Assembly: GCF_010389155.1 (NCBI RefSeq)
Contig: NC_057768.1
Coordinates: 40,217,633-40,281,632, forward strand
From: Erigeron canadensis
Taxonomy: Eukaryota > Streptophyta > Magnoliopsida > Asterales > Asteraceae
Direction of reading: 5' to 3'
Length of the DNA: 64,000 nt
Below are positions 11,901-24,316 of the stretch, piece by piece. The notes under the pieces were generated by a model. The model was given only the letters and a program-made list of their open reading frames with translations. It was not told where the DNA came from and searched no databases. The translations under genes were made by a program, and so were the position numbers. The number at the start of each line of letters is the position of its first letter. Within the stretch, counting starts at the first letter, position 1.

Positions 11901-13621
11901 TAATGTCTAAGTATTTCACCAAATAGCATCAAGTATACTTGTCCATACGAAACATTTACAAATCGCATACCTTAATGGTAATAGAGTCCAGAGGTCTCAT
12001 CTCAACAGGGGGCTGATCCCATTCACTATTCGCATTGAGCAATAAAGTATGAACATTACTATAACTTGAAACTTTTGGAACATAAATATATCCAGGATCA
12101 AAGAAAACAGAAAAACATGTAATGGTCATGAAAAACCTAATTAAAACCTATATACAGTATACTGCAATAGTTATAAGCTTGTTTAATGTATCGATACATA
12201 TAGTGTAACAGGAGTGCAAAAAGCTAAACAAACCTGCCAACATCGTCGACATAATTAACTCCCCAATGAAGAACCCATTTCCCTTGAAGGTTACATCCTA
12301 TAGTTAGCTGCCAATTTTCCTCATCCTTACCACTATCTAATCTGATTAGTATCTTTCCTTCCACCTGTCAGTCATACTTAATCATTAAAATCTCAACAAA
12401 ACTATACATTCAACAAGCATATGATATTGGACTTGTGATTAATGCTCAATCCTCTATAAGAAGGAATAAAGACAAGTATAATTAAGAGGATTTCTGTTTC
12501 CATTCCCTTCAAACCTAATTTCTTGTGATTGATATAGCTATTTGTCATTTAAAAACACAATAAACAAATAAAGGAAAAAACGTGAACACCAACTCAAGGA
12601 TTTGACATGGTTAGGCAGACATGTGGGTCAATGTCTTTTCCTTTGTGACAAAACCATATGACAAATTAAATTAAGTTTATTTTTGGTAACTTTATACTCT
12701 ATCTTCCAACGCTGTTGAAAATGAGCCACATTTTGATTTTCCAAAAGGTAAGTTTTCCAAAAGTCCCAACCCAGATCATGTCAGACCAAAATGTGAATCA
12801 ACACTACTACTTGTTAATCTAAGTCAATCAAAAGTACTAGTAATACTCATATAACCAACTAAAACAACTTTTAATCAATCATCAAACAAAGTTGTTAGGG
12901 ATTTGGGGCCCAAAAAACGCAACCATGTGACAACGATCACACCCACATACAATAAACAAAAACTGAAAGTAAAGAAATCAATAACACAATCACAGTAGGA
13001 CATGGGAATATAGCATGGTTATAGTCACCAAAACCAAGATTAGATGATTAGTTTAATCCACAGGCCAAAACTAGAAATGAGATATTATTAGTTTTGGTGG
13101 CTTAGACATGGATTTCCTAATCCGATGAGCCCGCTTGGCATGTGGGCTTAGTTGCAGGTCTAGCCCGAATTCAGTTTATTAGTTCCTCACCCAACAAAAG
13201 CAATGCAGAATTCCATACTACAATGCACTTTCAACTACTATATCCAAGAAACATAAACACGCATATATACATACATAAGACAGAGTTCGAATGAACAAAT
13301 TACCTTTTCGACGAGTTGCAGTGGGAACTTTTCTTGAAATATGACATCATCGGAGACCTCGGTATCAAGTAGAGCCGTATCAGAAGTAGAACTATTAGCA
13401 GATAATCTAGCATTAGTGCTCATTACCCAATAAGAATCAAAACCAGGCCTTGTTTTGGAAGCTTTGCCGCCACATTTATTACTATTATTAAGCATAAAAT
13501 TACTGTGTTTCTTGTTGTTGTAATAAAAACATGATTGTTTGGAACTGAACTTATTATTATTAGGGGTGGTTTCAAAAAGACATGAATGGTGGAGATGAGT
13601 TCCCAGGGGAACTGTTGCCAT
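8972..13621 (-). CDS. AMY3: Chloroplast alpha-amylase, AMY3 type, GH13
   Basis: Endo-hydrolyses alpha-1,4 glucosidic bonds of starch; AMY3 works in plastids. Exons: 13621-13304, 12364-12234, 12025-11971, 11884-11771, 11699-11579, 11490-11138, 11058-10460, 10373-10184, 10103-9997, 9925-9676, 9597-9475, 9389-9222 and 9130-8972; 2688 nt, 895 aa, close to the usual 880-890. The Ser/Asn-rich first 60 or so residues fit a transit peptide. Two CBM45-like starch-binding modules follow, with Trp motifs GKWVLHWG and [13 protein letters not shown]. The catalytic barrel starts near residue 505 (FQGFNWE) and has GDAVINH (Asp589), GWRLD with nucleophile Asp674, GEYWD with acid Glu699, and ENHDT with Asp782. 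The ATG begins the transit peptide, and an in-frame TTG lies just upstream. No defect seen; phases agree at all 12 introns. Confidence 0.95.
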
Positions 13622-13828
13622 TTTTTTCAAAGAGTTTGTGTTGATTGATTTTGTGTTGTTGCAGTTGTGGCTTCTGTTAGTATTGGTTCAAACTCTTGTT
13701 ATTATTAACACTTTACACCTTCAACTTTTATTTTTGTTATTATTGTCACTATTATTACTACTATTATTGTTGTTATAATTATTGTTATTATTAAACTTTA
13801 AAAGTTTTTTAAGAGCACAAAATTCATA

Positions 13829-13945
13829 AAATAACATTCAGTTATCTATATTTAATATGTTCTTTAGACATTTACTGTATCTCAAAGAAAATAATAACAT
13901 TCAGTTATCTATATTTAATTATTCTTTAGACATTTACTGTATCTC
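13829..13945. repeat. Tandem duplication (about 56 bp x 2) in the amylase promoter
   Basis: Blocks 13829-13884 and 13891-13945 both read aataacattcagttatctat and end ttactgtatctc, with a few differences. They lie about 210-325 bp upstream of the amylase ATG. Confidence 0.8.
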
Positions 13946-14498
13946 TTTTTTTGCTACATAAAGTATTCTGAATGTATATGTAGAAACTTTGTAACGTGTG
14001 AAAAACTGAAAATGAAAATCGAAGATATCAATGGTAACAAATTGTGGTTCCAAAAACACGTTTTGATCAAAATTATAGTAGAGAATAAACCATTTTAAAA
14101 TATCTTTCAACATACGGATATACCCAAATCATGACACTACTTTCCAACCATGTCGACTAGATTGTGACCACACAAAAATGATAGTACAAGGTCCCACACA
14201 CGTTAGTTACTGAAAATTTGAAATGATCGAGGGACGATACTGTCATTATTATATTTTGAAAGGGCTCCTTATTGAAATATTTATGATGTAACACATGTTT
14301 CTTTCGATTAATAGTGACTAGATACTTGTCGACATTTCTTTTGGGTTATTATTGAGTTATTTCATAAGTTATTTGTTCAAAACATTCTTGATGTAAAATG
14401 GCTGTATTCATCTTGGGATGTTTGAATGAATTGCTTAGAATTGACTCTGAATCAAAATAAGATATACAGTTGGTTAAGAGTAACACTTTATATTAATC

Positions 14499-14693
14499 TA
14501 GTTTTTTTTTTAGTCGTTAAGTGCCGAAAGTATTAAGTGGATGAATGCATTAAAAATAATTGTATGTATTAAGTAAAATACAAGTAATTGACGGTTATTT
14601 TGTGTATTAAGTCAAAAAAAAAAAACATGAAATTTGACTGAATGATTAAGTTCCTAACTATTAAGATTATTAAGTCAAAAAGAAAATAGGCCT
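14499..14693 (+). mobile_element. MITE copy 2 (same family as 6534-6729)
   Basis: Same order of words as copy 1: a T-run, tagtcgttaagtgc, gaatgcattaa, aagtaattgacggttatt, gaaatttgactgaatgatta, and an end at aaaataggcc. The 5' end is eroded, and no clear target duplication remains. Confidence 0.65.
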
Positions 14694-15268
14694 TGATCAG
14701 ATTCTTCGTAACTACTCACCTGTTTCCCAAAGCTGATTACTTTGGCTTTAGATATAACATAAAATAACCCATTATTCACTATAATACTAAAATTAAACAG
14801 TCTTGGAAGTGGCCGGTGAAAAGGTTTGGAAACGGTCAGAATACCGAGCCAGGCTATGTTCATCCAAATCAAAGATTCGTCTTATCCAGGTAACCTAAAT
14901 AGATAAATATCAAGTATTTGAAAGTAAAAAACTGATGAAGACAACCCTAAATCAGAATGTAACCATCGACTTACTAATATCTAAAAGTTCATCTTAAGTA
15001 AAGGTCAATTAATACTACTACCTACCATGTTCATCGCTAACTGGTGGTTATACTCACTCAAAAAGCACACCCACATCAGTCACTATGTAATCGTCATCTC
15101 ATTTTATCCACGACCATGGCCACATTGGTTGTAAGCCCACCGTTTTCTCTGTTCACCAACACCTCGGTACCATGTTTTATTCAGGAAACACTAATTGATA
15201 AGCATATACAATCTCCTGATTTTGAATGGCAGCTTTTCACAATCACCATCAAAATAATCGATATAAGG

Positions 15269-17162
15269 TTAAAAGTAAACAACACCCATATTTCTAACCA
15301 ATCTCTCAATCCCAGGTTTAACTTGCACCTCTACACTGCCACCAATGTCACCAGGTTTCTCAAGTGATGGCCCGCCCTTCTTTCTTTTCCCCACCGCCAC
15401 TTCTGCAAATGCTTCATCTTCGGTCTTAACTTTCAGACCACCACCATCATCACAAGATCCCTTCAGTGGCAGCTTTCCCGTCTTCCTCTTTTCCCCTTCC
15501 ACCTCTGGACCCGACTCATATTCAGTCTTGACCTTCACAAAGCCATCATGTTTCTCTATTGGCGAACACTCATCTTCAATCTTAACATCCCGAACACCCA
15601 AAGGACGTGGTTGTCTTTCCCTTCTTTTCGGGGTCCCCTCCGTTGAACTTTCCTTATTGACTGGCCTTTTGCTCTTGATCACCTCAGTTAGATACAGCAC
15701 ACCTTCTTTCTTGCTGAATTTAAATGAGCAGATATCACCTTCTGATATATGATGATGTTTTCGGCAAAGTAACCATCCAGATGATAAGTGTCTGATTCCA
15801 TCTCTTTCTATTAGTATCCCAATTTGCCATTCATGTCCTTCAAAGTCCTTTATCGTTATGCTCGTTTTGTTTCCCAATCTTGCATCTCTCACAAATTTCT
15901 TCGGCAATATCTAGAGACCACAAAGGAAAGAAAAAAGCTATTTACATAATCAGATCATATGAATTAATTTCCACCAAAAGAACATTAAGACTTGTCTATT
16001 ATAACCACATGAGCAATTCGGAAACTCAATTTTAATCACCATGTATACACATCCAGTGTCAGACAGATGACAAAAAGAAATTAATAAAAAGAAAGCTGGG
16101 CCTCTTTACAAGGGTCAAAAGATGATTTCAAGGCATTGTACAATTTACATAAGATCATGTATACCTAATATAATTATAAATAAATAGATAAAAACATGTA
16201 GTGTTGATTGCAACTTTCATTGGTAAATCTTTTGTATAAACTTTGATAACACAAGATACAGCCACTGTTGGCATTATAATGTACACTAATCAATAGATGA
16301 AGGCACATACCCCACCTCTCACGGGATTGGGGATTGTTGTTGCAACCAAAACATGAAGGAATTATAAGTATTACCCAGCTATATTTGTTCCGAGGCATTT
16401 GTTTTTGAAAGACTACATAATCATCTCGCACAGCTTTATCATCAGCATGATTCCGGACATTAGCACCAACATCATCTGCAAAATATTAATTAAATCATTC
16501 AAGACCCCGTTTACATTGGGTATGTATGTACACATATATAATTACAGGAAGGAAAATAGAAAGAACAGGGGGAGGAAATATAATTGGTGTTATCACCGTT
16601 ATCAAGATGATCACCATCATCTGCAAAATCTTGATCAAATCATTTGAGACCCAATTTACTTTGTATATGCATGTACATAGATGAAACATGAAGAAGAAAG
16701 TAAGAACAGGGAGGAAACGTAACTGGTGTTATCAATGGGGAGATCTTTTTCACATCCATTTTCATTTAAGAACGATATTAGAAAGGTGCAGGGATCAATT
16801 AGCCAAAAGACAACAATGTCCCTAACACACAAGTGGGCATCTTTAACCAATTTATCCCACCCGCTAGAAAAACAGTAATCTTCACCAATCTTTGTGATCT
16901 TTAAATTCCATGAATGCTCCCCTGTTGAAGTTGTGAGAATTGGGTTTTTAGGGATCTTGTCCAAATACCTCTCCACAAAAACCTTTGGCAATGCCTACAA
17001 ACAATATTCATGCTTTCATACATTCACATACATACATATACATAGATTTTGGAGAGACTTGAGAGGTTGGAAGAATACCAGATGAGGAGAAGAAGGGTAA
17101 CGAACAACCTTGAAGAAGGAAAGAGAACCTTCTTTTGGCTCATAACTGCTACTAGTAGACAT
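15269..17162 (-). CDS. B3 DNA-binding protein of the REM type, two B3 domains
   Basis: Probable DNA-binding nuclear protein. Exons: 17162-17079, 16994-16724, possibly 16620-16597, 16475-16375 and 15910-15269. Exons 1-2 encode a first B3 domain (SLSFFKVV, LPKVFVERYLDKIP, FSSGWDKLVKD, DIVVFW). A short acidic linker follows, then a second B3 in the last exon (ILPKKFVRDARL, SSGWLLCRKHH, GDICSFKF). After it comes a charged tail of about 130 residues with repeated VKxE words (VKIEDE, VKVKTEYE, LKVKTEDE). The small exon at 16597-16620 is uncertain: the matching donor has changed GT to AT, so I used a nearby GTGATA; with or without it the phase is kept. Start is the ATG before STSSSYEPKEG, conserved in the duplicate at 21497. 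DNA target unknown; REM family members often act in reproductive tissues. Confidence 0.8.
16455..16735 (-). repeat. Tandem duplication of exon plus intron inside the B3 gene
   Basis: About 140 bp is repeated. 16466-16600 and 16612-16735 share catcatctgcaaaat, aaatcattcaaga/aaatcatttgaga, gtatgtacac/gcatgtacat, agaacagggggaggaaa/agaacagggaggaaa and actggtgttatc/attggtgttatc. The unit contains an acceptor, a short acidic exon and a donor region, so the linker between the B3 domains has been duplicated. Confidence 0.75.
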
Positions 17163-19935
17163 TTGTATTTGACTATTTGATAAGGGTAGTATGGCCTGGC
17201 TACCTAGCGGGCGTAAGCTGGTAATAACTGATTCAATGGCTGATTAACATGATGGCTTCCTGCTTGCATTTATAAAATTAGAAGTTAAAAAAGCAAGTAT
17301 TGTCTTGAATTATGAGTATATATTTTTAAGCAAATCCATCTCATGTCAATAGCCCAATAATGGGAAATAATATAATCAACAACACACAAGGAACGAGCTT
17401 TTTAGGCTGAAAAATCTCTCAAGATGAGAGTTAAAATCATCAGACCCCGTAAGGCTGCTTATAATCCAATGGACACTACTATCAAAAAATACAACGTGGC
17501 TTCTCTAGATATACTAGAGGCATATAATAATCACCATACTATTGGAATAAAGCATCAACATGTATGAAATCAAAAACTCAAGCAGAGAGTAAGAAACAGC
17601 ATCAAATTCTGCCTGTTGCCCACCCTCGGAAATCCAACCTTCAGACCTTCAAATCTGATGCCCTCCGTCAAAAAATTTGGCCCGGGTACTGTGAGGCTTC
17701 CGTCCTAAACTCCGTGAAGCGCCACTCGATTGTAGCTAGATTCATAAAACCAGGAATACCAAAAAACCTCTCTTTTAGTTCTCTCTAGAGTATAAAGTGG
17801 CAGCCAACTCTCTCACCAAAAACCCTAGAATATAAGGTAAAAGTTTTCTATTACTGCTACAAATCAGTAAAACCCAAAGCCATCCTGTCCGAAAATAAAA
17901 ATACTGCCCATGAAATACTATGAACAAACAACACTATTCAAACAAGTTTAAACAAAATAATCGACCCGTGAGGACTATAGCAGTAAAACGTAGTGACTCA
18001 ACCTTATCGGGCATCTTTTTACAGATGAAACTTAAGAAATGATAATACTGTAGTTGCAGTCCTAAACAAATCTGCAGACTTCTAATATATGAATCCCAAA
18101 TCCAATGTCAATTAACCAAAGAAGTTTGAACATTGTACTTACAGCATTGAAAAGGTTATACAGAGTAGAAGAGTGGTAGAGCAGTAGAACACATGGGTTA
18201 AGAGGATATTGAATAATTCATGTTTTAATATAAGTATACGCTGCTGTCGAAACTAAACCAGATTCCCTTTTCACATACAAGAGTCACTAACAACAACTAC
18301 TAACAGCCGTAAAACCCCTCAACATGGTAAGAAACCTAAAAATGTATGTTTTTTTGGTTTATTACAAGTTTATACCCTCTTTGGTTTAGTTTCTTATGTA
18401 TATAAAATATCAATGGGGAACTTCTAAGAGGTTGCGATCTTGATTTCGACCCATTTACACATCAATACCGGGTCAGACAGGTAATACAAAAAACAGTAGA
18501 TAAATTACATATGCCCCGAAGCCGGGCAAGTGGGTCGAAACTCGAAAGTCATATTAAGTGTACTTTTAATGCATAAAACCTCCCAAAAATACTTTAAATG
18601 CTAAAATATGAACAAAAATTAACTTCAGAATTTAAATTGGACAATTACTTGTTTACAAAAAAAAGAAAATTTAAAGTTTACGAAATCATAGCTTTTCGGG
18701 TCAGATCCACCCAAACTGTTCAACAAAGTTGCTTGCTTTACTACCCAACCCGTTAATCTGTATAATTGAACTTATCCAGATCATAGTATACATTAAAATA
18801 ATGCAATGGGCTGATATTTTTGACAATTTATCAAAAAAATATTTAAAATTATGCAAACTTTTCATTGTATCAGTATTAAACCAAAAGTAACAAACTTTGC
18901 AACATAGAAGACAAAAAAGATAGCAACTTTGAGTGTAATTCTTAAATCTTGAACTTTATCAAAGATTATGGGTTTTTTTCTATATATACAAGCAATGCAT
19001 CATAGTTAACAGGCACACACAGGATAACTGAATTGCAACTAGAATTACCAAACAATAGATAATTATTCAATAATTACTTAAACATCTACAATCATCAAAT
19101 GTAGCAGAACTGTAGAAGAAAAGAATTAAACATATTACCCAACATCAGCATTTGTTTTCCATGTTTCTTTCCTGCATGTAATTGTTGTTTGTTTGAGTAT
19201 AATGGATGAAAAGGTAAATATAGTTTAATTATTGAAACAAAGAAGAGAAATTTTTTAATTTCTAAGTGTAGTTTTCTAGGGTTGGGATGAAAAAAATAAG
19301 TTGATCCAAGGAAGAAAAAAGGGTAACAATGAGAAAGAGAAGATGGGAAAGAGGTCCTATGTTCAGTCTCCTAGGATAAATTTGATTCTCCTGTATATGT
19401 CAACTCATTGTGTTAAAATAATGCTAAAAACATTAAATTAAAATAACTAATATTGTTTTTCTCTTTATTACTCGTAAATGCTATAAACACATTTGACAGG
19501 TGTCTTTCGATTTTTATTTTTCCCATATATTTCCTACTTTTTTATAAGAAAAAAAAAACACATGATATGTGCACCTACGCGAAGCGGCAAATGACAACAC
19601 ACAACACGCGCAAGATGTCGTGACAACGTAAATTTCAAATCGAATACTTGTGTAAGATAAAGATAACATAGTATCCGCGCGACGTAAATTGATATATGGT
19701 AAATATGTTTAATTGTTTATAATACGAAAGCAAAAGTGTCTAGAAAGAGTAGTATGCATGCTCAATTCTTTCAAAGAGAAATGTATTTACATTTTATTTT
19801 TAAAACAAAAGTAGTAATTTAGTGCATATAAAGATTAAAAAGACAAAAAAAAACAACCGTTTTCTATTTATGGTGTTTCCCTTCAAGCAATATGTCTTGA
19901 GTTCATTTCCTCTTGCCTACAAGACTACAAATATA
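16742..19935. repeat. Segmental duplication, copy A
   Basis: Matches 21069-28260 (copy B) over its whole length, with insertions in B. Shared anchors include exons 1-2 of the B3 gene, cttcctgcttgcatttataa, agcttttcgggtcagatcca, cagtctcctaggataaattt and, at the far end, tatttatggtgtttcccttc with aagcaatatgtctt. Apart from the B3 exons at its left end it seems non-coding. The ORF 17564-17788 has a diverged partner at 21924-22163 in copy B but no recognisable domain. Confidence 0.85.
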
Positions 19936-21063
19936 TTTTAAGCTTTTCATTTGAGTTTAAGAAAGACAAATTTAGATATTTCAGTTACTTGTAAAGATAA
20001 ATAATATGTTTTATAAGAGTTAGGCATAAAAAGTATCAAAAATCAGCATCATGTCGACACAATAGAGCCATATATATTAATATTTTACATTGTAATAATA
20101 TTAGTTAATTAAGTTTAGAGAAACATAGTAACATGTGATTTAAATGAAATTGCAGTTCCCTTGGATTGGTTTTAGGTAAATCTCTAGAAACTACTAGATT
20201 CCTATGAATATGCAATTCCTGAAGATACGGATTTGAAAACAAAAGTTATCCTCAGAAACTAAACTCGCTCAAGTTTAACCAAACTCTGCACGAGTTTACA
20301 ATTCCCTTGAGATCCGCAATGAGAGAACTGAAACAGAGCCTTAACTCGGACGAGTTTATCTCAAACTCGGACAAGTCTAACTTTTTTCTAACATGAATAC
20401 TTGTTGTAAAACAAATCTGAACTAATGGATTATCAACCTGTGGCTCTGATATCACTTTGTATGGCCCTATCCACCTAGCCCTACCAGATTAATTACTATA
20501 TAAGTATATAACCAAGTGCGGAATCTTCAATTATACTTAATTAGATCAACAAATACGAATAATGCATATAATGTTTAACCAATACGCGAAGACTTATATT
20601 GATTAACATAACATCATAATTAATACATTCATAATACAAGCTATGTTAAAACACAACTAAACTAATTACTAACCTTAAATGAAAGGGTTAACACTGCTTA
20701 TAATTAACCTAATTGAGTTGGTCGAGTTTACAGATACATGGGATGACTTAAACTCGACTGGATCCACTGCTAAACTCTTATGAGTTTATTCCAAACACTT
20801 AGAAACAAACTTTAAACTTGGTACAACAAAAAAAGACTCAACATTAACTTCTAGAATGTTGTTGTCATATTGATCTATAGGTACATACGTATATATGACA
20901 TTGTTGAAAGAAAATTATGACACCAACAAATATGCATACTTCTTGAAAAAATAATGCTTTTTGATTAAGAAGTTACGAGACTCTTTTTACATTTTAAAAT
21001 GTACTATGAATCACAACTAAATTATCATTTAGAGACACATAAATTGAACAATGATGTTATGTT
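19936..21063. other. Spacer between duplication copies, with a possible copia LTR junction
   Basis: AT-rich. On the minus strand, tgatatcagagccacagg (about 20438-20455) resembles the initiator-Met tRNA primer-binding site (TGGTATCAGAGC) next to a sequence ending ccataca, as at an LTR-internal junction of a Ty1/copia element. Downstream, repeated actcggacgagttt/actcggacaagtct words occur at 20340-20380. LTR ends and coding remains were not found. Confidence 0.3.
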
Positions 21064-21497
21064 CTAAAAATCTTTTTCACATCCATGTTCATCTAAGAAC
21101 GACACTAGAAAGGTGAAGGGATCAAGTAGCCAAAAGACAACAATGTCCCTAATACACAAGTGGGCATCTTTGACCAATTTATCCCACCCGCTAGAAAAAC
21201 AGTAATCTTCACCAATCTTTGTGATCTTTAAATTCCATGAATGCTCCCCTGTTGCAGTTGTGAGAATTGGGTTTTTAGGGATCTTGTCCAAATACCTCTC
21301 CACAAAAACCTTTGGCAATGCCTACAAACAAAATTCATGCTTTCATACCTTCACATACATACATATACTGATATACATAGCTTTTGGAGAGACTTGAGAG
21401 GTTGGAAGAATACCAGATGAGGAGAAGAAGGGTAACGAACAACCTTGAAGAAGGAAAGAGAACCTTCTTTTGGCTCATAACTGCTACTAGTAGACAT
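21064..21497 (-). pseudogene. Truncated single-B3 copy of the REM gene
   Basis: Duplicate of the first two exons of the gene at 15269-17162: exon 1 at 21497-21414 (same 28 residues) and exon 2 at 21321-21064. The B3 core is nearly unchanged (LPKVFVERYLDKIP, FSSGWDKLVKDAHL, DIVVFWLLDP). The reading frame stops at TAG (21064-21066) directly after CEKDF, exactly where similarity to the parent ends, so the duplication breakpoint created the stop. If transcribed it would give a 113-residue protein with one B3 domain and no linker, second domain or charged tail. Splice sites and start are intact, so a short functional product cannot be excluded. Confidence 0.7.
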
Positions 21498-23964
21498 CTG
21501 TATTTGACTATTTGATAAGGGTAGTATGGCCTGGCTACGTAGCGTGCGTAAGCTGGTAATAACTGATACAATGGCTGATTAACATGATGGCTTCCTGCTT
21601 GCATTTATAAAATTAGAAGTTAAAACACCAAGTATTGTCTTGAATTATCAGTATATATTCTTAAGCAAATCCATCTCATGTCAATAGCCCAATAATGGGA
21701 AATACGCTACAACGATAACAAAAAACAACGGATATAGACCTTTGTTTGGCAATACTTCCCTGACCCGTAAGAACCTATGAAGATGCAAACAAATAGGGTA
21801 GTCTAACGCAATTCAAACCACCATTAATAACATAATCAACAACACCCAAGGAATAAGCTTTTTAGGCTGAAAAATCTCTCGAGATGAGAGTTAAAATCAC
21901 CACTGTAGGCAGCTTATAATCCAATGGAGACTACTATCAAAACATACAACGGGGATTCTCTAGATATACTAGAGGCATATAATAATCACCAAACTATCGG
22001 AACAAAGCAACAACATGTATGGAATCAGAAACTAAAGCAAAGAGTAAGAAACGTCATCAAATTCTGCCTATTGCCCACCCTCGGAAATCTAACCTTTAAA
22101 CCTTCAAATCTAATACACTCTGTCAAAAATGTTGGCCCGGGTGCTGTGAGGCTTCCGTCCTAAACTCCTTGAAGCGACACTCCATTGTGGCTAGATTCAC
22201 AAAACAAGAAATACCAAGAAACCTCTCTTTTAGTTCTCTCTAGTGTATAAAGTGGCAGCCAACTCTCTCACCAAAAACCCTAGAATATAAGATAAGACTA
22301 TTCTAGTACTGCTACACATCAGTGAAACCCAAAGCCATCCGGCCCAAATATGAAATTACTACGCATGAAATACTATGAACAACTCTGTTCAACAATTTAG
22401 ACAAAATCAACGAACCGTTAGCACTATAGCAGTAGAACATAGTGACTCAACCTAATCAGGCATCTTTTTACAAATGAAACTTCAGAAATGTGAAATGATA
22501 AGACTAAAGTTGTAGTTCTAAACAAAATCTGCAGACTTCTATTATATGAATCCCAAATCCAATGTCAAATAACCTAAAAAGTTTGAACATCGTACGTACA
22601 ACATTACACAGGTTATACAGAGTAGAAGAGTGGTAGAACAGTAAAACATATGGGTTAGTAGGATATAACATCAAACATGTTTCAATAAAGTATACACCGC
22701 TGTCGAAACTAAACCAGATTCCCCTTTCATATACAAGAGTCACTAACAACAACTACTAACAGCCGTAAAACCCCTCAACATGGTAAAGAACCTAAAAAAT
22801 GTATGTTTTTTGGTATATTACAAGTTTATACCCTCTTTGGTTTAACTTTTTATGCATATAAAAATTTGATGGGAAACTTCTAAGAGGTTGCAATCTTGAT
22901 TTCGACCCATTTACATATCAATGAGTCAGTAGCTTGTGTTTTCCATACACCAGGTAAGACAGGTAATACAAAAAACTATAGATACGTTACAAATGCCCAT
23001 AGCCGGGCAAGTGGGTTGAAAGTCATAAAAAGTAAACTTTTAATGCATAAAACCTCCTAAAAATACTTTAAAATTTAAATGGTAAATTATGAGCAAAAAT
23101 TAGTTTTTATAATTATATTTGACAAATTACTTGTTTACAAGAAAAGAAAAATTACAGTTTACAAAAACATAGCTTTTCGGGTCAGATCCACCCGAACTGT
23201 TCAACAAAGTTGCTTGCTTTATTACCCAACCCGTTAATCTGAAGTATTGAACTAATCCAGATCATAGTACATGAAAATAATGCGATGGGCTGATATTTTT
23301 GACACAGTTAATTAAAAAAATATTTAAAATTATGCAAAGTTTTCATTGTATCAGTATCAAACCAAAAGTAACAAACTTTTAAGCATAGAAGACAAAAAAG
23401 ATAGCAACTTTGAGTGTAATTCTGAAATCTTGAATTTTATCAAAGATTATGGTTATTTTCCTTTCTATATATACTAGCAATGCATCATAGTTAACAGGCA
23501 CACACAGTGACACAGGATAGCTGAATTGCAAATAGAATTATCAAACAATAGATAATTATTCAATAATTACTTAAACATCTACAATCATCAAATGTAGCAG
23601 AATTGCAGAAGGAAAAATTTAAACGTATTACCTAACATCAGCATTCGTTTTCCATGTTTCTTTCTGCATGTAATTGTTGCTTGTTTGAGTATAGTGGATG
23701 AAAAGGTAAATAATAGAAATAAATTACAGATTTTTTTTTTGATTTTAAGTGTACGTTTCTAGGGTAAGTTGATTCAAAGAAAAAAGAGTAATAATGAGAA
23801 AGAGGGAAATGGGAAAAGAGGTCGTATGTTTAGTCTCCTAGGATAAATTTGATTCTCCTATATATGTCAACTCCATGCGAATAAAACGAGCAAAGTAACC
23901 GCATAACATAGAAGCTATAGCGAAGATGGCAATCTAGTGGTGGTGGTGAAGGTGTCAAGTGATG

Positions 23965-24316
23965 TAGGGTGTTTGGTATGATAGAATGAAAAGGGAAGAA
24001 AGAGAATGGAAAAGACTTTCCTTGTTTGTTTGCGATGAAGAAAGGGAATGAGAAATGAGAAAGAGGAATCAATTCCATTCTCTCCATTCTGTACAAATTC
24101 TGGAGAATGAGTGAGAATGGAAAAAAAAAAATTTGAAGATGTTATATGTAATAAATGTATTATTATTTAAAATTTTATTTTTTATATATATTCATTCTTT
24201 GTGGATACCAAACAACGGAATCCATTCTCTTTCCAAATACTCATTCTCTTTCTCACTATTTTCATTCTCTATTACATTTCCATTCTCTATGATTCCCTAC
24301 TACCAAACACTCCCTA
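23965..24316. mobile_element. MITE with GTTTGGTA inverted ends
   Basis: Begins tagggtgtttggtatgatag and ends actaccaaacactcccta. The reverse complement of the end (tagggagtgtttggtagtag) pairs with the start. The body is about 350 bp, rich in gagaatgg/ccattctc words that pair across the element, so it can fold on itself. It lies in DNA that interrupts copy B and is absent from copy A, supporting a later insertion. Confidence 0.7.

Larger units (their letters stand above)
13622..15268. other. Amylase promoter and intergenic DNA
   Basis: 13690-13800 is rich in ATT/TTA triplets (microsatellite-like). A duplicated block follows (13829-13945), then a MITE copy at 14499-14693. The rest has no recognised gene; the ORF at 15044-15367 (plus) partly overlaps the 3' end of the B3 gene and is probably spurious. 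Confidence 0.5.

Noticed and set aside
15345..15752. 135-codon plus-strand ORF
   Set aside because: Antisense shadow of the last exon of the B3 gene.
23830..24096. 88-codon minus-strand ORF
   Set aside because: Overlaps the GTTTGGTA-ended MITE; its repeated Ser/Phe/His text is the translated gagaatgg repeat.
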